Positions 16,388 through 26,107 of a stretch of 38,954 nucleotides of DNA are shown piece after piece. Source of the stretch: Verrucomicrobiota bacterium. Lineage in GTDB: Bacteria; Verrucomicrobiota; Verrucomicrobiia; Chthoniobacterales; UBA10450. A program made the position numbers and the translations under genes. The DNA is taken from contig QHNJ01000136.1 in the NCBI GenBank assembly GCA_003218395.1, positions 1 to 38,954 on the forward strand. The letters run 5' to 3'. The notes under the pieces are model-generated. The model worked only from the letters and a program-made list of their open reading frames with translations, had not been told where the DNA came from and did not search any database. The stretch's first letter is position 1. Each line of letters opens with the position of its first letter.

Positions 16388-16492
16388 TGTCATGTCGAGC
16401 GGAGTCGAGACATCTCTCACTCGTATGAGAATGCCGTCGGTAAATCCCCGCTAAGAACAGCAAGAGATTCCTCGACTTCGCTCGACATGACA
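16388..16492. repeat. Inverted-repeat element with 30-base arms
   Basis: Two arms of about 30 bases (16388-16417 and the reverse complement of 16463-16492) share TGTCATGTCGAGCG and GTCGAG cores and enclose about 45 bases. No coding capacity. It resembles a small MITE-like or REP-pair element lying between the divergent TSUP and DUF255 genes. Confidence 0.75.
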
Positions 16493-16633
16493 AGAAGGGT
16501 GATGCCTCGCACTTGGATGAAGGGTGCGGAGCGAGGCTTCAGTAGCGGCGGACAACTGGCAATGCTTGATGATTCTTCACAAATGGGAAACCTGCCCCAC
16601 GAATTGGCAGGCACAGCTTCGGGCGCGGTCATA

Positions 16634-18847
16634 ATGACAAGCCGCTTCCGCTTTGGATTTCTCGCGCTAACGTGGTTAGTGACGTCAACTCATAATCTCG
16701 CTGGCCCGACGCCAGCGCCTCCCGAGCACACGAACCGGCTAGCGCACGAGAAGTCGCCTTATCTTCTTCAGCACGCGCACAACCCAGTCGATTGGTATCC
16801 GTGGGGCGAGGAAGCTTTTGCCAAGGCGCGCCGCGAAAACAAACCGATTTTTCTCTCGGTCGGTTATTCCACGTGCCACTGGTGCCACGTCATGGCCCAC
16901 GAATCCTTTGAAAGCGAAGAAGTGGCCGCCATTATGAATCGCGAATTTGTGAACATCAAAGTCGACCGTGAAGAGCGTCCCGATGTCGACCGCGTTTACA
17001 TGACCTTTGTGCAGGCGACGACCGGCGGTGGCGGTTGGCCAATGAGCGTTTGGTTGACGCCGGACTTAAAACCGTTCGTTGGCGGAACGTACTTTCCACC
17101 GGAGGACCGATATGGTCAGCCTGGCTTCAAGAAAGTGCTCGAACGGATTGCGGCTGCCTGGAAGCAAGGTCACGACAAGATCGCCGAGCAAGGTGGAAGG
17201 ATCGTCGCGGCGCTGCGTGAATCCCAAGCGGGAGCAGCAGGTGAAAGCAAAATCGATGCAAAGATTTTAGACGCAGCGTATGAGCAGATTGCCAGCAGTT
17301 ACGATCCGAAGGAGGGCGGGTTCGGCAATGCCCCGAAATTTCCGCGACCGGTCACGCTCAATTTCCTAACCAGATTTTACGAGCGCTGTCCTTCGTCCGA
17401 GTCTGGTAAGCGTGCGCTGGAGATGGATCTATTCACGTTGCGCAAGATGGCGGCCGGCGGCATGCACGATCATCCCGGCGGCGGTTTTCATCGCTACTCG
17501 GTCGATCGTTACTGGCACGTGCCGCATTTCGAAAAAATGCTTTACGATCAGGCCCAACTCGCCGTCGCCTATCTCGACGCGTTTCAAATCACGCAAGATC
17601 GACAATATGAATCAGTCGCGCGCGACATTCTCGAATACGTCGCCCGCGATATGACGTCGAAGGACGGCGGATTTTTTTCCGCCGAAGATGCCGATAGCCT
17701 TTTCGAGCACGGCAAACCCGAGCACGGAGAAGGCGCCTTTTATATTTGGAGGAAAAAAGAGATCGACGCCGTCCTCGGTGATGCCGCTGACATTTTCGAT
17801 TTCCATTACGGCGTGCAATCACACGGGAATGCACCTGAAGGCAGCGACCCACAGGACGAGTTCCGCGGCAAAAATATTTTGATTGAACGCCACGCGATTG
17901 CTGAGACCGCGCAACATTTTAAGAAAAGTGAAGACGAAGTTCGTCAATCGCTCAGGCGCTCCTGTGACAAGTTATTTTCGAGCCGGGCCAAACGGCCGCG
18001 ACCACATCTCGATGACAAGATTATCGCTGCCTGGAACGGCCTGATGATTTCAGCGTATGCGCATGCTGCACAGGTCCTCAACGAATCGCATTATCCGGAA
18101 ATCGCTACGCGGGCCGCGAATTTTATCCGAAAACAACTTTGGGATGATTCACGTAGAATACTGTTTCGCAGTTATCGCGAGGGGCGCGGCGATATCGAGG
18201 GGTTTGCTGACGATTATGCATTCGTGATCCAGGGCCTTCTTGATCTTTACGAAGCCTCATTCGATGTCGAATGGCTGAAGTTCGCGACACAGTTGCAGGA
18301 GACGCAGGATGGCTTGTTCATTGACGGAAAAAACGGCGGCTACTTCAGCACCAGCGGGAAGGACAAAAGCGTGTTCATTCGGATGAAGGACGACAACGAC
18401 AGCGCGGAGCCGGCGTCCAGCTCGATCGCGGCGCTGAATCTTTTGCGGCTGGCGCAGTTCCGCGATGACAAACAATTGGAAGATCGAGCGAAGAAAACAA
18501 TCGATGCATTTGCGCCGACCCTTTCCCATTTTGCGAGCGCCATGCCGCAAATGTTGGTTGCGCTCGATTTTAGCGTGAGCAAGCCGCGACAGATCGTGAT
18601 CGCCGGGAAGAAGGACGCACCCGACACGAAAGCACTGTTAACGGAGGTACGTCGCCATTTCCTGCCGAATACAATTCTGCTTCTGGCAGATGGCGCGGAA
18701 GGTCAAAAATACCTTGGCGAAAAAATCGAGGCGATCCGCGCGATGTCGATGGTCGATGGCAAACCAGCGGCTTACGTGTGCGAAAATTTCACCTGCAAAG
18801 CGCCCGTGACTGATTCCAAGCAACTTGCCGAGTTGCTTAAGTTCTAG
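16634..18847 (+). CDS. DUF255 thioredoxin-fold protein (YyaL/SPATA20-like), probably exported
   Basis: A 737-residue protein. After a hydrophobic leader (about residues 7-20) the N-terminal thioredoxin-like DUF255 domain starts with [21 protein letters not shown]. It carries the STCHWCHVM active-site-like pair (C81, C84), followed by [18 protein letters not shown]. An (alpha/alpha)6 six-hairpin domain makes up the rest, with [25 protein letters not shown] and FFSAEDADS motifs shared with the family. The biochemical role is not established; it is likely redox or sugar-related. The frame is open back to 16487, but that part overlaps the inverted repeat, so the ATG at 16634, which begins the leader, is preferred. 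Confidence 0.87.
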   Translation: MTSRFRFGFLALTWLVTSTHNLAGPTPAPPEHTNRLAHEKSPYLLQHAHNPVDWYPWGEEAFAKARRENKPIFLSVGYSTCHWCHVMAHESFESEEVAAIMNREFVNIKVDREERPDVDRVYMTFVQATTGGGGWPMSVWLTPDLKPFVGGTYFPPEDRYGQPGFKKVLERIAAAWKQGHDKIAEQGGRIVAALRESQAGAAGESKIDAKILDAAYEQIASSYDPKEGGFGNAPKFPRPVTLNFLTRFYERCPSSESGKRALEMDLFTLRKMAAGGMHDHPGGGFHRYSVDRYWHVPHFEKMLYDQAQLAVAYLDAFQITQDRQYESVARDILEYVARDMTSKDGGFFSAEDADSLFEHGKPEHGEGAFYIWRKKEIDAVLGDAADIFDFHYGVQSHGNAPEGSDPQDEFRGKNILIERHAIAETAQHFKKSEDEVRQSLRRSCDKLFSSRAKRPRPHLDDKIIAAWNGLMISAYAHAAQVLNESHYPEIATRAANFIRKQLWDDSRRILFRSYREGRGDIEGFADDYAFVIQGLLDLYEASFDVEWLKFATQLQETQDGLFIDGKNGGYFSTSGKDKSVFIRMKDDNDSAEPASSSIAALNLLRLAQFRDDKQLEDRAKKTIDAFAPTLSHFASAMPQMLVALDFSVSKPRQIVIAGKKDAPDTKALLTEVRRHFLPNTILLLADGAEGQKYLGEKIEAIRAMSMVDGKPAAYVCENFTCKAPVTDSKQLAELLKF

Positions 18848-18875
18848 ACACGTTCGCCATGGGGAGCGCTGTTCC

Positions 18876-19442
18876 CTATTTGCTGCCCGGTTTGACGGCC
18901 GGGATTTTCGCGAGATCGGGCGGGAGATTGTCCGCGGGAAAGGTCTCAACATTCATTTCAACCAGGCTGACAAACAGACAGCCAAAATCCGGTTTCGATT
19001 GGCCGCTGCGGTCAACAATCACGCCTACCGCAGAAATGGTCGCGTCGTGCGCTCGAACGATGTCGATCGTTTCCTGGACGCGTCCGCCACGGGTCACCAC
19101 ATCTTCGACGACGATGAATCTTTCATTCGGCGAAATTTGAAATCCCCGCCGAAGGACAAGTTTGCCCTCCTCTTTCTCGACGAAAATGTGGCGTTTACCT
19201 AACGAACGGCCCACTTCCTGACCGACAATGATCCCGCCGAGGGCAGGGGAGATGACCGTATCACAGTCAAATTTGCGCAGTTTGTCGGCGAGCCATCCAC
19301 AAACTTTTGCGGCAATTTCGGTGTGCTGAAGGAGCAGTGCGCATTGGAAATATTGCCGGCTGTGCAGACCGGAGCGCAAAATGAAATGGCCATCGAGTAA
19401 TGCGCCGGTTTTGCGAAAAAGTGCAAGAAGATCGTCTTTCAT
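18876..19442 (-). CDS. pyrE: Orotate phosphoribosyltransferase
   Basis: A 188-residue enzyme joining orotate to PRPP to make OMP in pyrimidine synthesis. The PRPP-binding loop reads [18 protein letters not shown]. The N-terminal [21 protein letters not shown] and the flexible-loop segment before GKLVLRRGF are typical of the family. The Met at 19442 is the natural start; extending to 19481 would add residues encoded by an intergenic repeat. The gene's stop lies 28 bases from that of the convergent DUF255 gene. A broken ridA lies just upstream on the same strand. Confidence 0.92.
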   Translation of the reverse strand: MKDDLLALFRKTGALLDGHFILRSGLHSRQYFQCALLLQHTEIAAKVCGWLADKLRKFDCDTVISPALGGIIVGQEVGRSLGKRHIFVEKEEGKLVLRRGFQISPNERFIVVEDVVTRGGRVQETIDIVRAHDATISAVGVIVDRSGQSKPDFGCLFVSLVEMNVETFPADNLPPDLAKIPAVKPGSK

Positions 19443-19444
19443 TG

Positions 19445-19505
19445 GACGAGAACTGGCAGGCGGGACGCCCGCCAGCCCCACAGGCAGGATGCCCGTGCTA
19501 CTCGA
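19445..19505. repeat. GC-rich palindromic repeat between ridA and pyrE
   Basis: GGCGGGACGCCCGCC forms a 6-bp stem, and CAGGCAGGATGCCCGTGC follows as a second degenerate unit. It resembles the other short intergenic repeats of the window. No gene is seen in it. Confidence 0.55.
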
Positions 19506-19849
19506 TTAGCCGGAGGTGTCATATGCCGTTTGCCCGGCCTCCTCCGCGACGGCAACAACTTCGATTTCCACGTTGGCTCCCTTAGGCAGCGCGGAGACTT
19601 GGACGGTGGAACGGGCTGGGGGATCTTGCTTGAAATGCGAGCCGTAGATTTCATTGACCGCTTGAAAACGGCTGCGATGTTGTCGAGTACGCGCCGGGTC
19701 TGGGCCGTGATGTCTCCAGTAACAATCTGGCCCGATTTTGGATCGAGCGGAATTTGACCGCTGCAAAACAGAAACCGTCCGCTGCGCACGGCTTGCGAAT
19801 AGGGGCCAATCGCCGCTGGCGCCTCGCTGGTAGAAATAATCTTCTTCAT
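19506..19849 (-). pseudogene. ridA: RidA-family protein, frameshifted by an internal deletion
   Basis: RidA hydrolyses reactive enamine/imine intermediates. The first half is normal: [32 protein letters not shown] and [12 protein letters not shown]. It then leaves frame. In the next frame the second half follows at once: [32 protein letters not shown] and the end. The segment that normally lies between (about 24 residues, containing the 'VVKTTVFL.DM.DF' strand and loop) is absent. The junction is at about 19660-19668. The conserved PPARSTV arginine is present but out of frame with the start. As written the product would be non-functional unless the break is an assembly artefact. Confidence 0.85.
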
Positions 19850-20005
19850 GGCTGCGATTGTAGCCGCAAACGTCTCTCGCACAACGAACAGGGGTAGGGC
19901 GCGACAGCCGGGCGCGCCGTTGGATCGAAAACAGATCGGACGGCTCAGCGGCCCATCCGTGCCAGTAATTGATACTGGTGGAATCTCGCCGATATTAGCC
20001 ATGAA

Positions 20006-23005
20006 ATGGTTGGTTGGATTTTAAAGAAAATTTTAGGCTCGAAAAATCAGCGCGAACTCAAGCGCCTGATGCCGATTGTGCGGCGGATCAACGAGGCCGA
20101 TGAGCAGTTCAAAAGCTTGTCGGATGAGGATTTGCGCGCAAAAACGGTCGCTTGGAAAGAGGAACTCGCGAAGATTCCGGAGCTCGAAGATCAGTGGAAA
20201 AAGCTGGATGAGATTTTGCCGGAAGCTTTCGCGATCGTGAAAAACGCGGCGCGCCGGCTGAAAGATCGACAACATAGCTTCACGGTGTGCGATCAGCCGA
20301 TGACGTGGGACATGGTGCACTTCGATGTGCAGTTACTCGGCGGTGTCGTCTTGCATCGCGGGCGGATCGCAGAAATGGCCACCGGCGAAGGTAAAACTCT
20401 AGTTGCGACTTTGCCGCTTTACTTGAACGCGCTCAGCGGCCGGGGCGCGCATCTGGTGACGGTTAATGATTACCTGGCGCGACGCGACGCAGAATGGATG
20501 GGTCAACTCTACGATTTTCTCGGGCTTACCGTTGGCTGCATTCAACACGATCAGGAGCCGGATGTGCGTCGCGAACAATACGCGATGGACGTCACCTACG
20601 GAACAAACAGCGAGTTCGGTTTCGATTATCTGCGTGACAACGGCATGGCCACGACGCGCGAGCAGCAAGTCCAGCGCGGCTATCATTACTCGATTGTAGA
20701 TGAAGTCGATTCCATTTTGATCGATGAAGCGCGTACTCCGCTGATCATCAGCGGGCCGGCCACCATTTCCACCCATCAGTACGACAAATGGAAACCACTC
20801 ATCGAGCAGTTGGTGCGCAAGCAGAATATGCTTTGCAACCGCCTGGCGAGCGAAGCGATGGAAAAATTCGAACAGGGCGATGTCGAGATCGGCGGGCGTC
20901 TCATGTTCAAAGTGAAGCTCGGTCAGCCGCGCAATAAACAGCTCTTGCGCATGATGGAGGATCCGGACAAGCGGCGTGCCATTGATAAAGCTGAGCTTTC
21001 CTTTTACCAGGACACGCGTAAGGAGGAATTGTTCGCGATGAAGGAGGAACTTTTCTTCACCATCGACGAAAAATCGAACGAAGCCGATCTCTCCGAGCAA
21101 GGCCGCATCTTTCTGAATCCGGATGATCCGAACGCATTTGTGCTGCCGGATTTGATTAACGAATTCACCGAGATCGATCTCGATCCGAGTCTGTCGCAGG
21201 AAGAGAAGGACAAGAAAAAAGCGGAGCGCCAGCAACATTGCGACACGCAGGCCGAGCGGATTCACAACATCTCGCAGTTGCTGCGTGCCTACTGCTTGTT
21301 CGAGAAAGACGTGCAGTACGTGATCGAAGACAACAAGGTCGTGATCGTCGATGAATTCACGGGGCGCAAAATGCCGGGACGGCGCTGGAGCGATGGATTA
21401 CATCAGGCGGTCGAGGCGAAGGAAGGCGTCCAGATCGATCGCGAAACGCAAACACTGGCGACCATTACCATCCAGAATTATTTCCGCCTCTATCAAAAAT
21501 TGGCCGGCATGACCGGTACAGCCGAAACCGAAGCGGCCGAGTTCCACGACATTTACAAACTCGACGTCAATATGATTCCGACGAATCGGCCAGTCGCGCG
21601 CACGGACTACAACGATCGGATCTACAAAACCCGGCGCGAAAAATACAACGCGGTTATCAACGAAATTAGAGAGGCCCACAACAAGCAGCAGCCGGTGCTG
21701 GTCGGTACGGTGAGCGTGGAAGCCTCTGAGTTGCTCAGCCGAATGTTGAAGCGAGAGAAAATTCCACACAACGTTTTGAACGCGAAATTTCACATGCAAG
21801 AAGCTGAGATCGTGGCGCGGGCCGGCCAACCAGGCACGGTCACGATTTCGACGAACATGGCTGGCCGCGGCACCGATATTAAACTCGGCGCGGGCGTTCC
21901 GGACCGGGGCGGGTTGATGGTGATCGGGACCGAGCGCCACGAAGCGCGCCGGATCGATCGACAATTGCGTGGGCGCTGCGCACGCCAGGGCGACCCAGGC
22001 GCATCGCGATTCTACGTCAGTTTCGAAGACGATCTGATGCGCAACTTCGGCGCGGCGGATCGAATGACAAAAATCATGGAACGGTTCGGACTCGAGGAAG
22101 GGCAGGAGCTCGAGCACCGGTGGCTAAACAAGTCCGTCGAGACGGCTCAGAAACGCGTGGAGCAGCGGAACTACCTGATCCGCAAGCGAACACTCGATTT
22201 CGACGATGTGATGAACATGCAGCGCGAGGTTGTTTACACTTATCGCAACGATACGATCGATTCCGAAGAGCCGCGCAAACTTATCTACGAAGTGATCGAC
22301 GAGGCCGTGCCGGCGAAGGTGAAGGAGTATCTCGATGTCGATGAGCCGCACTACAATGCACTCATCCATTGGGTGAACACGACATTCCCGCTCGGTCTAA
22401 CGAAAGAGAAAGCGCAATTCGAAACGCGCACAGTCGATGAAAACGCGCAGTTTCTGATCGAGAAAATCAAGAATGCCTACGAGCGCAAATCGAGTCATGA
22501 GGAACCGACCGCGGTCAAAAGTCTTGAGCGCTATATTATTCTCAACGCGATCGATCGGCTCTGGCAGGAGCATCTCTACGCGATGGATGCGCTGCGCGAG
22601 GGCGTTTATCTCCGCGGCTATGCGCAGAAGGATCCGCTCATCGAGTATAAGACCGAAGCGTACGACATGTTCGTCGAACTAATGGCGAACATTAAGAACG
22701 AAGTGCTAAACAATCTGTTTCGCAGTACCTCGAACTTGCAGGCGTTCGAGAACTTTCTGGCGACGCTGCCGCAATTCTTACTGCGCGAACACGCGCCGAG
22801 CGCGCCAACGGCGAATGCTCCTGCGCGTGGTCGCCAGCTTCAGCCAGTGGGAGCGATGGCCGCCGTTGGTGGAGACGGTGATGGCGCCGGCGAAGTGACA
22901 ATCGATCTCCCGATTCGGCGTTCGATGCCAAAAGTCGGCCGCAACGAACCGTGCCCGTGCGGCAGTGGAAAGAAATACAAAAACTGCTGCGGCAGAGTCG
23001 CGTAG
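20006..23005 (+). CDS. secA: Preprotein translocase ATPase SecA
   Basis: A 999-residue motor that drives unfolded proteins through SecYEG. Walker A ATGEGKT is at 125-131 and the DEAD-type Walker B/III region [20 protein letters not shown] at 231-250. The preprotein-crosslinking domain, the second nucleotide-binding domain (with [10 protein letters not shown] and the [11 protein letters not shown] arginine fingers), the helical scaffold/wing and the C-terminal zinc motif (C983, C985, C994, C995) are all present. At 999 residues it is longer than the E. coli protein (901), with an insert around residues 290-420 that includes a charged, acidic segment. Start ATG at 20006; a seven-codon ORF begins five bases earlier. 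Confidence 0.97.
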   Translation: MVGWILKKILGSKNQRELKRLMPIVRRINEADEQFKSLSDEDLRAKTVAWKEELAKIPELEDQWKKLDEILPEAFAIVKNAARRLKDRQHSFTVCDQPMTWDMVHFDVQLLGGVVLHRGRIAEMATGEGKTLVATLPLYLNALSGRGAHLVTVNDYLARRDAEWMGQLYDFLGLTVGCIQHDQEPDVRREQYAMDVTYGTNSEFGFDYLRDNGMATTREQQVQRGYHYSIVDEVDSILIDEARTPLIISGPATISTHQYDKWKPLIEQLVRKQNMLCNRLASEAMEKFEQGDVEIGGRLMFKVKLGQPRNKQLLRMMEDPDKRRAIDKAELSFYQDTRKEELFAMKEELFFTIDEKSNEADLSEQGRIFLNPDDPNAFVLPDLINEFTEIDLDPSLSQEEKDKKKAERQQHCDTQAERIHNISQLLRAYCLFEKDVQYVIEDNKVVIVDEFTGRKMPGRRWSDGLHQAVEAKEGVQIDRETQTLATITIQNYFRLYQKLAGMTGTAETEAAEFHDIYKLDVNMIPTNRPVARTDYNDRIYKTRREKYNAVINEIREAHNKQQPVLVGTVSVEASELLSRMLKREKIPHNVLNAKFHMQEAEIVARAGQPGTVTISTNMAGRGTDIKLGAGVPDRGGLMVIGTERHEARRIDRQLRGRCARQGDPGASRFYVSFEDDLMRNFGAADRMTKIMERFGLEEGQELEHRWLNKSVETAQKRVEQRNYLIRKRTLDFDDVMNMQREVVYTYRNDTIDSEEPRKLIYEVIDEAVPAKVKEYLDVDEPHYNALIHWVNTTFPLGLTKEKAQFETRTVDENAQFLIEKIKNAYERKSSHEEPTAVKSLERYIILNAIDRLWQEHLYAMDALREGVYLRGYAQKDPLIEYKTEAYDMFVELMANIKNEVLNNLFRSTSNLQAFENFLATLPQFLLREHAPSAPTANAPARGRQLQPVGAMAAVGGDGDGAGEVTIDLPIRRSMPKVGRNEPCPCGSGKKYKNCCGRVA

Positions 23006-23047
23006 CGTCGTGTAACAACGCGCGTCGTCACGCGCAGGGTCGAGATA

Positions 23048-23071
23048 GCGGCTGGGGACAGCCGCCTCTAC
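23048..23071. repeat. Palindromic repeat (type C) between convergent genes, copy 2
   Basis: GCGGCTG (23048-23054) pairs with CAGCCGC (23059-23065) around GGGA, followed by CTCTA as in copy 1 at 3418. It sits between the ends of secA and the VOC gene. Confidence 0.65.
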
Positions 23072-23108
23072 ACCTCTTAGCGCGGTTCGCGTCTTGAGAA
23101 AACGGTTC

Positions 23109-23492
23109 TTACGTCAAATCGTAGGTTGTGATCTCGAGCTCGTGGCCATCGGGATCATGGAAATAAATCGAGTGCGAAATTTCGTGGTCCTGGAATTCGA
23201 ATTTGATATCGCGCTTCTCTAATTCGCGCTGCGCGGCGAGAAAATTTTCGCGATCCGCGCGAAAAGCAAGATGAAGCATTTGGATGTCGCGGTGAGTTGG
23301 CGGAGTCGATTGTGCATTCGGGCTCGCGGGGAACAACGCAATCCCGGTATTTCCTTTGCCGACGAAGGTCGGCACGCCATTCCACATATCCTCGTGAAGT
23401 CGCTCGAACCCGAGAACTTCGATGTACCATTTTGTTGATCGGTCAATGTCGCGGACGCCGACAGCTACGTGATCAATACCTTCGAGTTCCAT
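23109..23492 (-). CDS. VOC-superfamily (glyoxalase/dioxygenase-like) protein
   Basis: A 127-residue single-module VOC protein. It opens with GIDHVAVGVRDIDRSTKWYIEVLGF (5-29), whose His is a standard metal ligand. The second half has MLHLAFRAD (His again) and ends in SIYFHDPDGHELEITTY, whose Glu is the usual third ligand. Such proteins bind a divalent metal and act as lyases, dioxygenases or fosfomycin-type resistance enzymes; the substrate is unknown. The Met at 23492 is the domain start. It is 5 bases downstream of the SDR gene and probably translated from the same message. Confidence 0.88.
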   Translation of the reverse strand: MELEGIDHVAVGVRDIDRSTKWYIEVLGFERLHEDMWNGVPTFVGKGNTGIALFPASPNAQSTPPTHRDIQMLHLAFRADRENFLAAQRELEKRDIKFEFQDHEISHSIYFHDPDGHELEITTYDLT

Positions 23493-23497
23493 CACAT

Positions 23498-24301
23498 CTA
23501 CCCGATTTGTATTTCTGGCGGAACCTCTGGATTCATCAAGGATGCTCCGCCGTCGGCATAAATCACCTGTCCGGTAATCCAGCGGGCCTTCTCCGAACAG
23601 AAAAGTACAACCACGTCGCCGACATCTGCCGGCGTTCCCAAGCGTCTCGCTGGTGTCCAACCGCGGGTGTGCCAGTCGCGGATGAGTTGCTGAACCTGCT
23701 CGGGCAAAGTGTTCAAGACGCTGTCCTCCGTCCATCCCGGGCTGATCGCGTTCACCGTGATGCCGCGGTTGGCAACGGCTACGGCGAAGTACCTGACCAG
23801 TGATTCCAGCGCCGCTTTCGCTGATCCCATGCCGACCCACGGCTGGAGCCCGCCGGTACGACTTCCTTCCGCGTAGGTGATGGCGAAGATTCTTCCTCCA
23901 TCGCTCATTAGCGGGAGCGCTTCCCGAACACCGACTAGGAATGCTTTTGCCTGCGAATCAAACGCTGTGTCCCACTGCTCCAGGGTAATATCCAGAGGCG
24001 GCTGAAAAAACCGCGACGCCTCCGGTCTAGCGTTGCTGACCAAGATGTCGAGCTTCCCAAACTCAGTCTTCACCTTTCGAAACATCTCAGTGATCTGGTC
24101 CGGGCGCGTCACGTCTGCCTGCACAACGAAACCGTCCGACCCGCGTTTTCGGACCTGCTCGAGCGTTTCATTCGCGGCACGCTCGTTTTGGAAGTAGTGG
24201 ACTGCGATTTTAACGCCACTCTCTGCCAGTGCCAGAGCAATTCCTCTCCCGATTCCGCGCGAACTGCCAGTGATCAGCGCATGTTTTCCTTCCAGTGCCA
24301 T
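23498..24301 (-). CDS. Short-chain dehydrogenase/reductase with atypical active site
   Basis: A 267-residue Rossmann-fold SDR. The cofactor motif TGSSRGIG is at 11-18, and the NAR variant of the NAG motif follows the LDILVS strand. The C-terminal ITGQVIYADGGASL is standard. The catalytic region reads QPWVGMGSAKAALESL: the Lys is present, but the Tyr four residues before it is Met, and the position seven before it (used by FabI/FabL-type enoyl reductases) is Trp. The layout is otherwise closest to FabL-like enoyl-ACP reductases. It may be a distinct SDR subfamily rather than a damaged gene, since the surrounding residues are well kept. It forms an operon with the VOC protein. Confidence 0.88.
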   Translation of the reverse strand: MALEGKHALITGSSRGIGRGIALALAESGVKIAVHYFQNERAANETLEQVRKRGSDGFVVQADVTRPDQITEMFRKVKTEFGKLDILVSNARPEASRFFQPPLDITLEQWDTAFDSQAKAFLVGVREALPLMSDGGRIFAITYAEGSRTGGLQPWVGMGSAKAALESLVRYFAVAVANRGITVNAISPGWTEDSVLNTLPEQVQQLIRDWHTRGWTPARRLGTPADVGDVVVLFCSEKARWITGQVIYADGGASLMNPEVPPEIQIG

Positions 24302-24356
24302 ATGAACTTCCTCGGGTTAGACAATTTGAGAGACCAAAGTCAGCCGCAGCCTTTGT

Positions 24357-25178
24357 TCAAGTGATAACCCGAAACGTCAGTTGAGACGGATCGTTGTTTT
24401 CCACTGCATCCGTCTCGCTGATTCGCTCGAGTGCGCGCCCAAGTCGTTCACAGGCGTACGCCTCCGAACGTGTGACATTTGCCAACACCACCCCACAACC
24501 CCAAGCTCCGGTCGTCCCAGGGTAAACGAGGCAAGCCGGCATGAGCGTGTCTCCACACCATACGTTGATGCCCGGGGCGAGCCGCGAGATCTCGTCGTGC
24601 GCCCAACCACGCCGCTCGACACAGTCATATCCGTACCAGTAGAAGAGCCGATACCCAGCCCGCGCGAGCCATGCTGCAAGCTCGACGGGCGTCTTATTTT
24701 GGTCCGTGACGCGCTCGTAGGGATCGAAAGGGTCGATATGGACGAGCACATCCTTTGGGTCGACCCGCGCAAGCTGCGCCGCGCGGTAGATAGCCGACAC
24801 TCCGTCTGTCTCAATAACTCGTGCCTCGAATCCAGCGGTGGCAGCTCTCAGAGTCGCAGCGCTTTCGGGGTCGAGGTCACAAAAGAGGTAGCTTGCGGTA
24901 TTGCCGAGAGTCTGCATAGCGAGCGCGGGAGACCCGGGATAGACGCCCGGCGATGACCGAAGCGCTTGCAGGTACGCACAGCCACGGAGGTCCGGATCGC
25001 GAGGGGCACACGAAAGGAATCGAAGGGCTCCATGAAGCCTCGACGGGCTCTCGGTCAGCGCGTACGAAGCCGAGCCAGCATGCGTCTCCCAATAGTCACG
25101 TGGCGGAGTGATGCGGAGAATCTCCGCGAGTGGCAAGTGCTTCCACACATCGCCGAGCTCAGCGAAGTGGTTGTTCAT
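24357..25178 (-). CDS. RlmJ-like methyltransferase-type protein
   Basis: A protein of about 273 residues from the Met at 25178, which has GGCGGA just upstream; the frame is open to 25232. The N-terminal NHFAELGDVWKHLPL and YWETHAGSASYALTE match the start of RlmJ (23S rRNA A2030 N6-methyltransferase) proteins, 'H.G..ADV.KH' and 'DTHAG.G.Y'. A DPES... loop for SAM recognition follows. VHIDPFDPYE stands where RlmJ has its catalytic DPPYE. The DPFDPYE variant means the target may not be A2030. Codon choice looks more GC-rich than its neighbours', hinting at transfer, but I cannot measure this. RlmJ-like ancestry is fairly sure; substrate unknown. Confidence 0.62.
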   Translation of the reverse strand: MNNHFAELGDVWKHLPLAEILRITPPRDYWETHAGSASYALTESPSRLHGALRFLSCAPRDPDLRGCAYLQALRSSPGVYPGSPALAMQTLGNTASYLFCDLDPESAATLRAATAGFEARVIETDGVSAIYRAAQLARVDPKDVLVHIDPFDPYERVTDQNKTPVELAAWLARAGYRLFYWYGYDCVERRGWAHDEISRLAPGINVWCGDTLMPACLVYPGTTGAWGCGVVLANVTRSEAYACERLGRALERISETDAVENNDPSQLTFRVIT

Positions 25179-25253
25179 GATTCCGCCCGAAGCTTGTCTG
25201 GGTAACGAGAATTCGGCCTGAAAAATCTGCAATCAATTGCAGATAAAATCTGT

Positions 25254-26096
25254 CTAATTCGCTTGCCTCCAAGCTGCGGCATGGGCGCGAACTGGGGAGC
25301 TGAAGCCTTTGAGGGCAACTTCACCCACCTCTTCAAACGAGAGTCCTTTGCCGATGCATAGCTCCGCGATTGCGTTCGAGACGAGAATTTGTTCCGGTTG
25401 CGCGTGAGCGCAGAGACGGGCTGCCAGTTGAACTGTCGATCCAAAGAGATCGTTATTTTGCTCGACGGGTTCACCGGCTGCGGCGCCGACTCGGACCTTG
25501 AGCGGTCGCCCGGGGTTCGCTTTCGCCTGTTTTTCCAACTCGCGTTGAATCTGAATTGCGCATCGAACCGCGCCCGCTGGCGATACAAACGATGCCATGA
25601 TTCCGTCCCCGGTGTGTTTGACTTCGCGACCGCCCGACGCGGACAACGCATCTCGCACAATCGTGTCGTGTACGCCGAGCAACGCCAAGGCCGCTTCGTC
25701 ACCGAGCGATTGAGTCAATGTAGTTGAATTGACGACGTCGGTGAACAAGACCGTTCGAATACCAGGATCGCGCGCATCCGCTCCGCCGCCGGGAAAAATG
25801 GCCGCTCCCGATGGATTCGTCTCGACACCGCCTAAAAAGCCCTCTGCGAGCTCAGGCTGTATCTCGATAATTTTATCAGGCATTAGCCCGTGGGCTTCAC
25901 GGTGGACTTGCTCTGCCGCCTCGGCACTCGGCGCGTGGGCGAGGCAAAAGACTTTCCTTCCGCTCTCGTTGACCCAGTATTTGGTGTACTCGACGCCGTA
26001 TTTCCGCTGCGTTTCCATATCTTTCGCGTGAGCCTTGGCGACATCTTCAGCGGTTGTTCCCTCCGGAAGATTGTGAATGTCAATGTATAACGGCAT
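25254..26096 (-). CDS. DUF4242 domain fused to class III nucleotide cyclase
   Basis: A 280-residue soluble protein. Residues 1-85 form a DUF4242-type (nickel-binding SCO4226-like) module: MPLYIDIHNLPEGTTAEDVA, then YTKYWVNESGRKVFCLAHAPS. Residues about 112-278 form a class III adenylyl/guanylyl cyclase domain. Metal-binding Asp is in RTVLFTDVVNST (D120) and HTGDG (D164), and LFGSTVQLAARLCAHA (217-232) follows. The transition-state Asn of VN-x-AAR is Gln here, so activity may be altered. The start at 26096 begins the DUF4242 domain; the frame runs on to 26177 but overlaps the OsmC gene. It lies 11 bases after the OsmC gene and is probably co-expressed with it, so a link to oxidative or metal stress signalling is plausible. 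Confidence 0.82.
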   Translation of the reverse strand: MPLYIDIHNLPEGTTAEDVAKAHAKDMETQRKYGVEYTKYWVNESGRKVFCLAHAPSAEAAEQVHREAHGLMPDKIIEIQPELAEGFLGGVETNPSGAAIFPGGGADARDPGIRTVLFTDVVNSTTLTQSLGDEAALALLGVHDTIVRDALSASGGREVKHTGDGIMASFVSPAGAVRCAIQIQRELEKQAKANPGRPLKVRVGAAAGEPVEQNNDLFGSTVQLAARLCAHAQPEQILVSNAIAELCIGKGLSFEEVGEVALKGFSSPVRAHAAAWRQAN

Positions 26097-26107
26097 GGGC
26101 GCTGATT

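Noticed and set aside
16487-16633. N-terminal extension of the DUF255 protein
   Set aside because: It overlaps an inverted repeat and precedes the leader peptide; not protein-like.
20001-20024. Seven-codon ORF overlapping the secA start, as a possible SecM-like leader
   Set aside because: Too short, no arrest motif, and expected by chance near an ATG-rich start.
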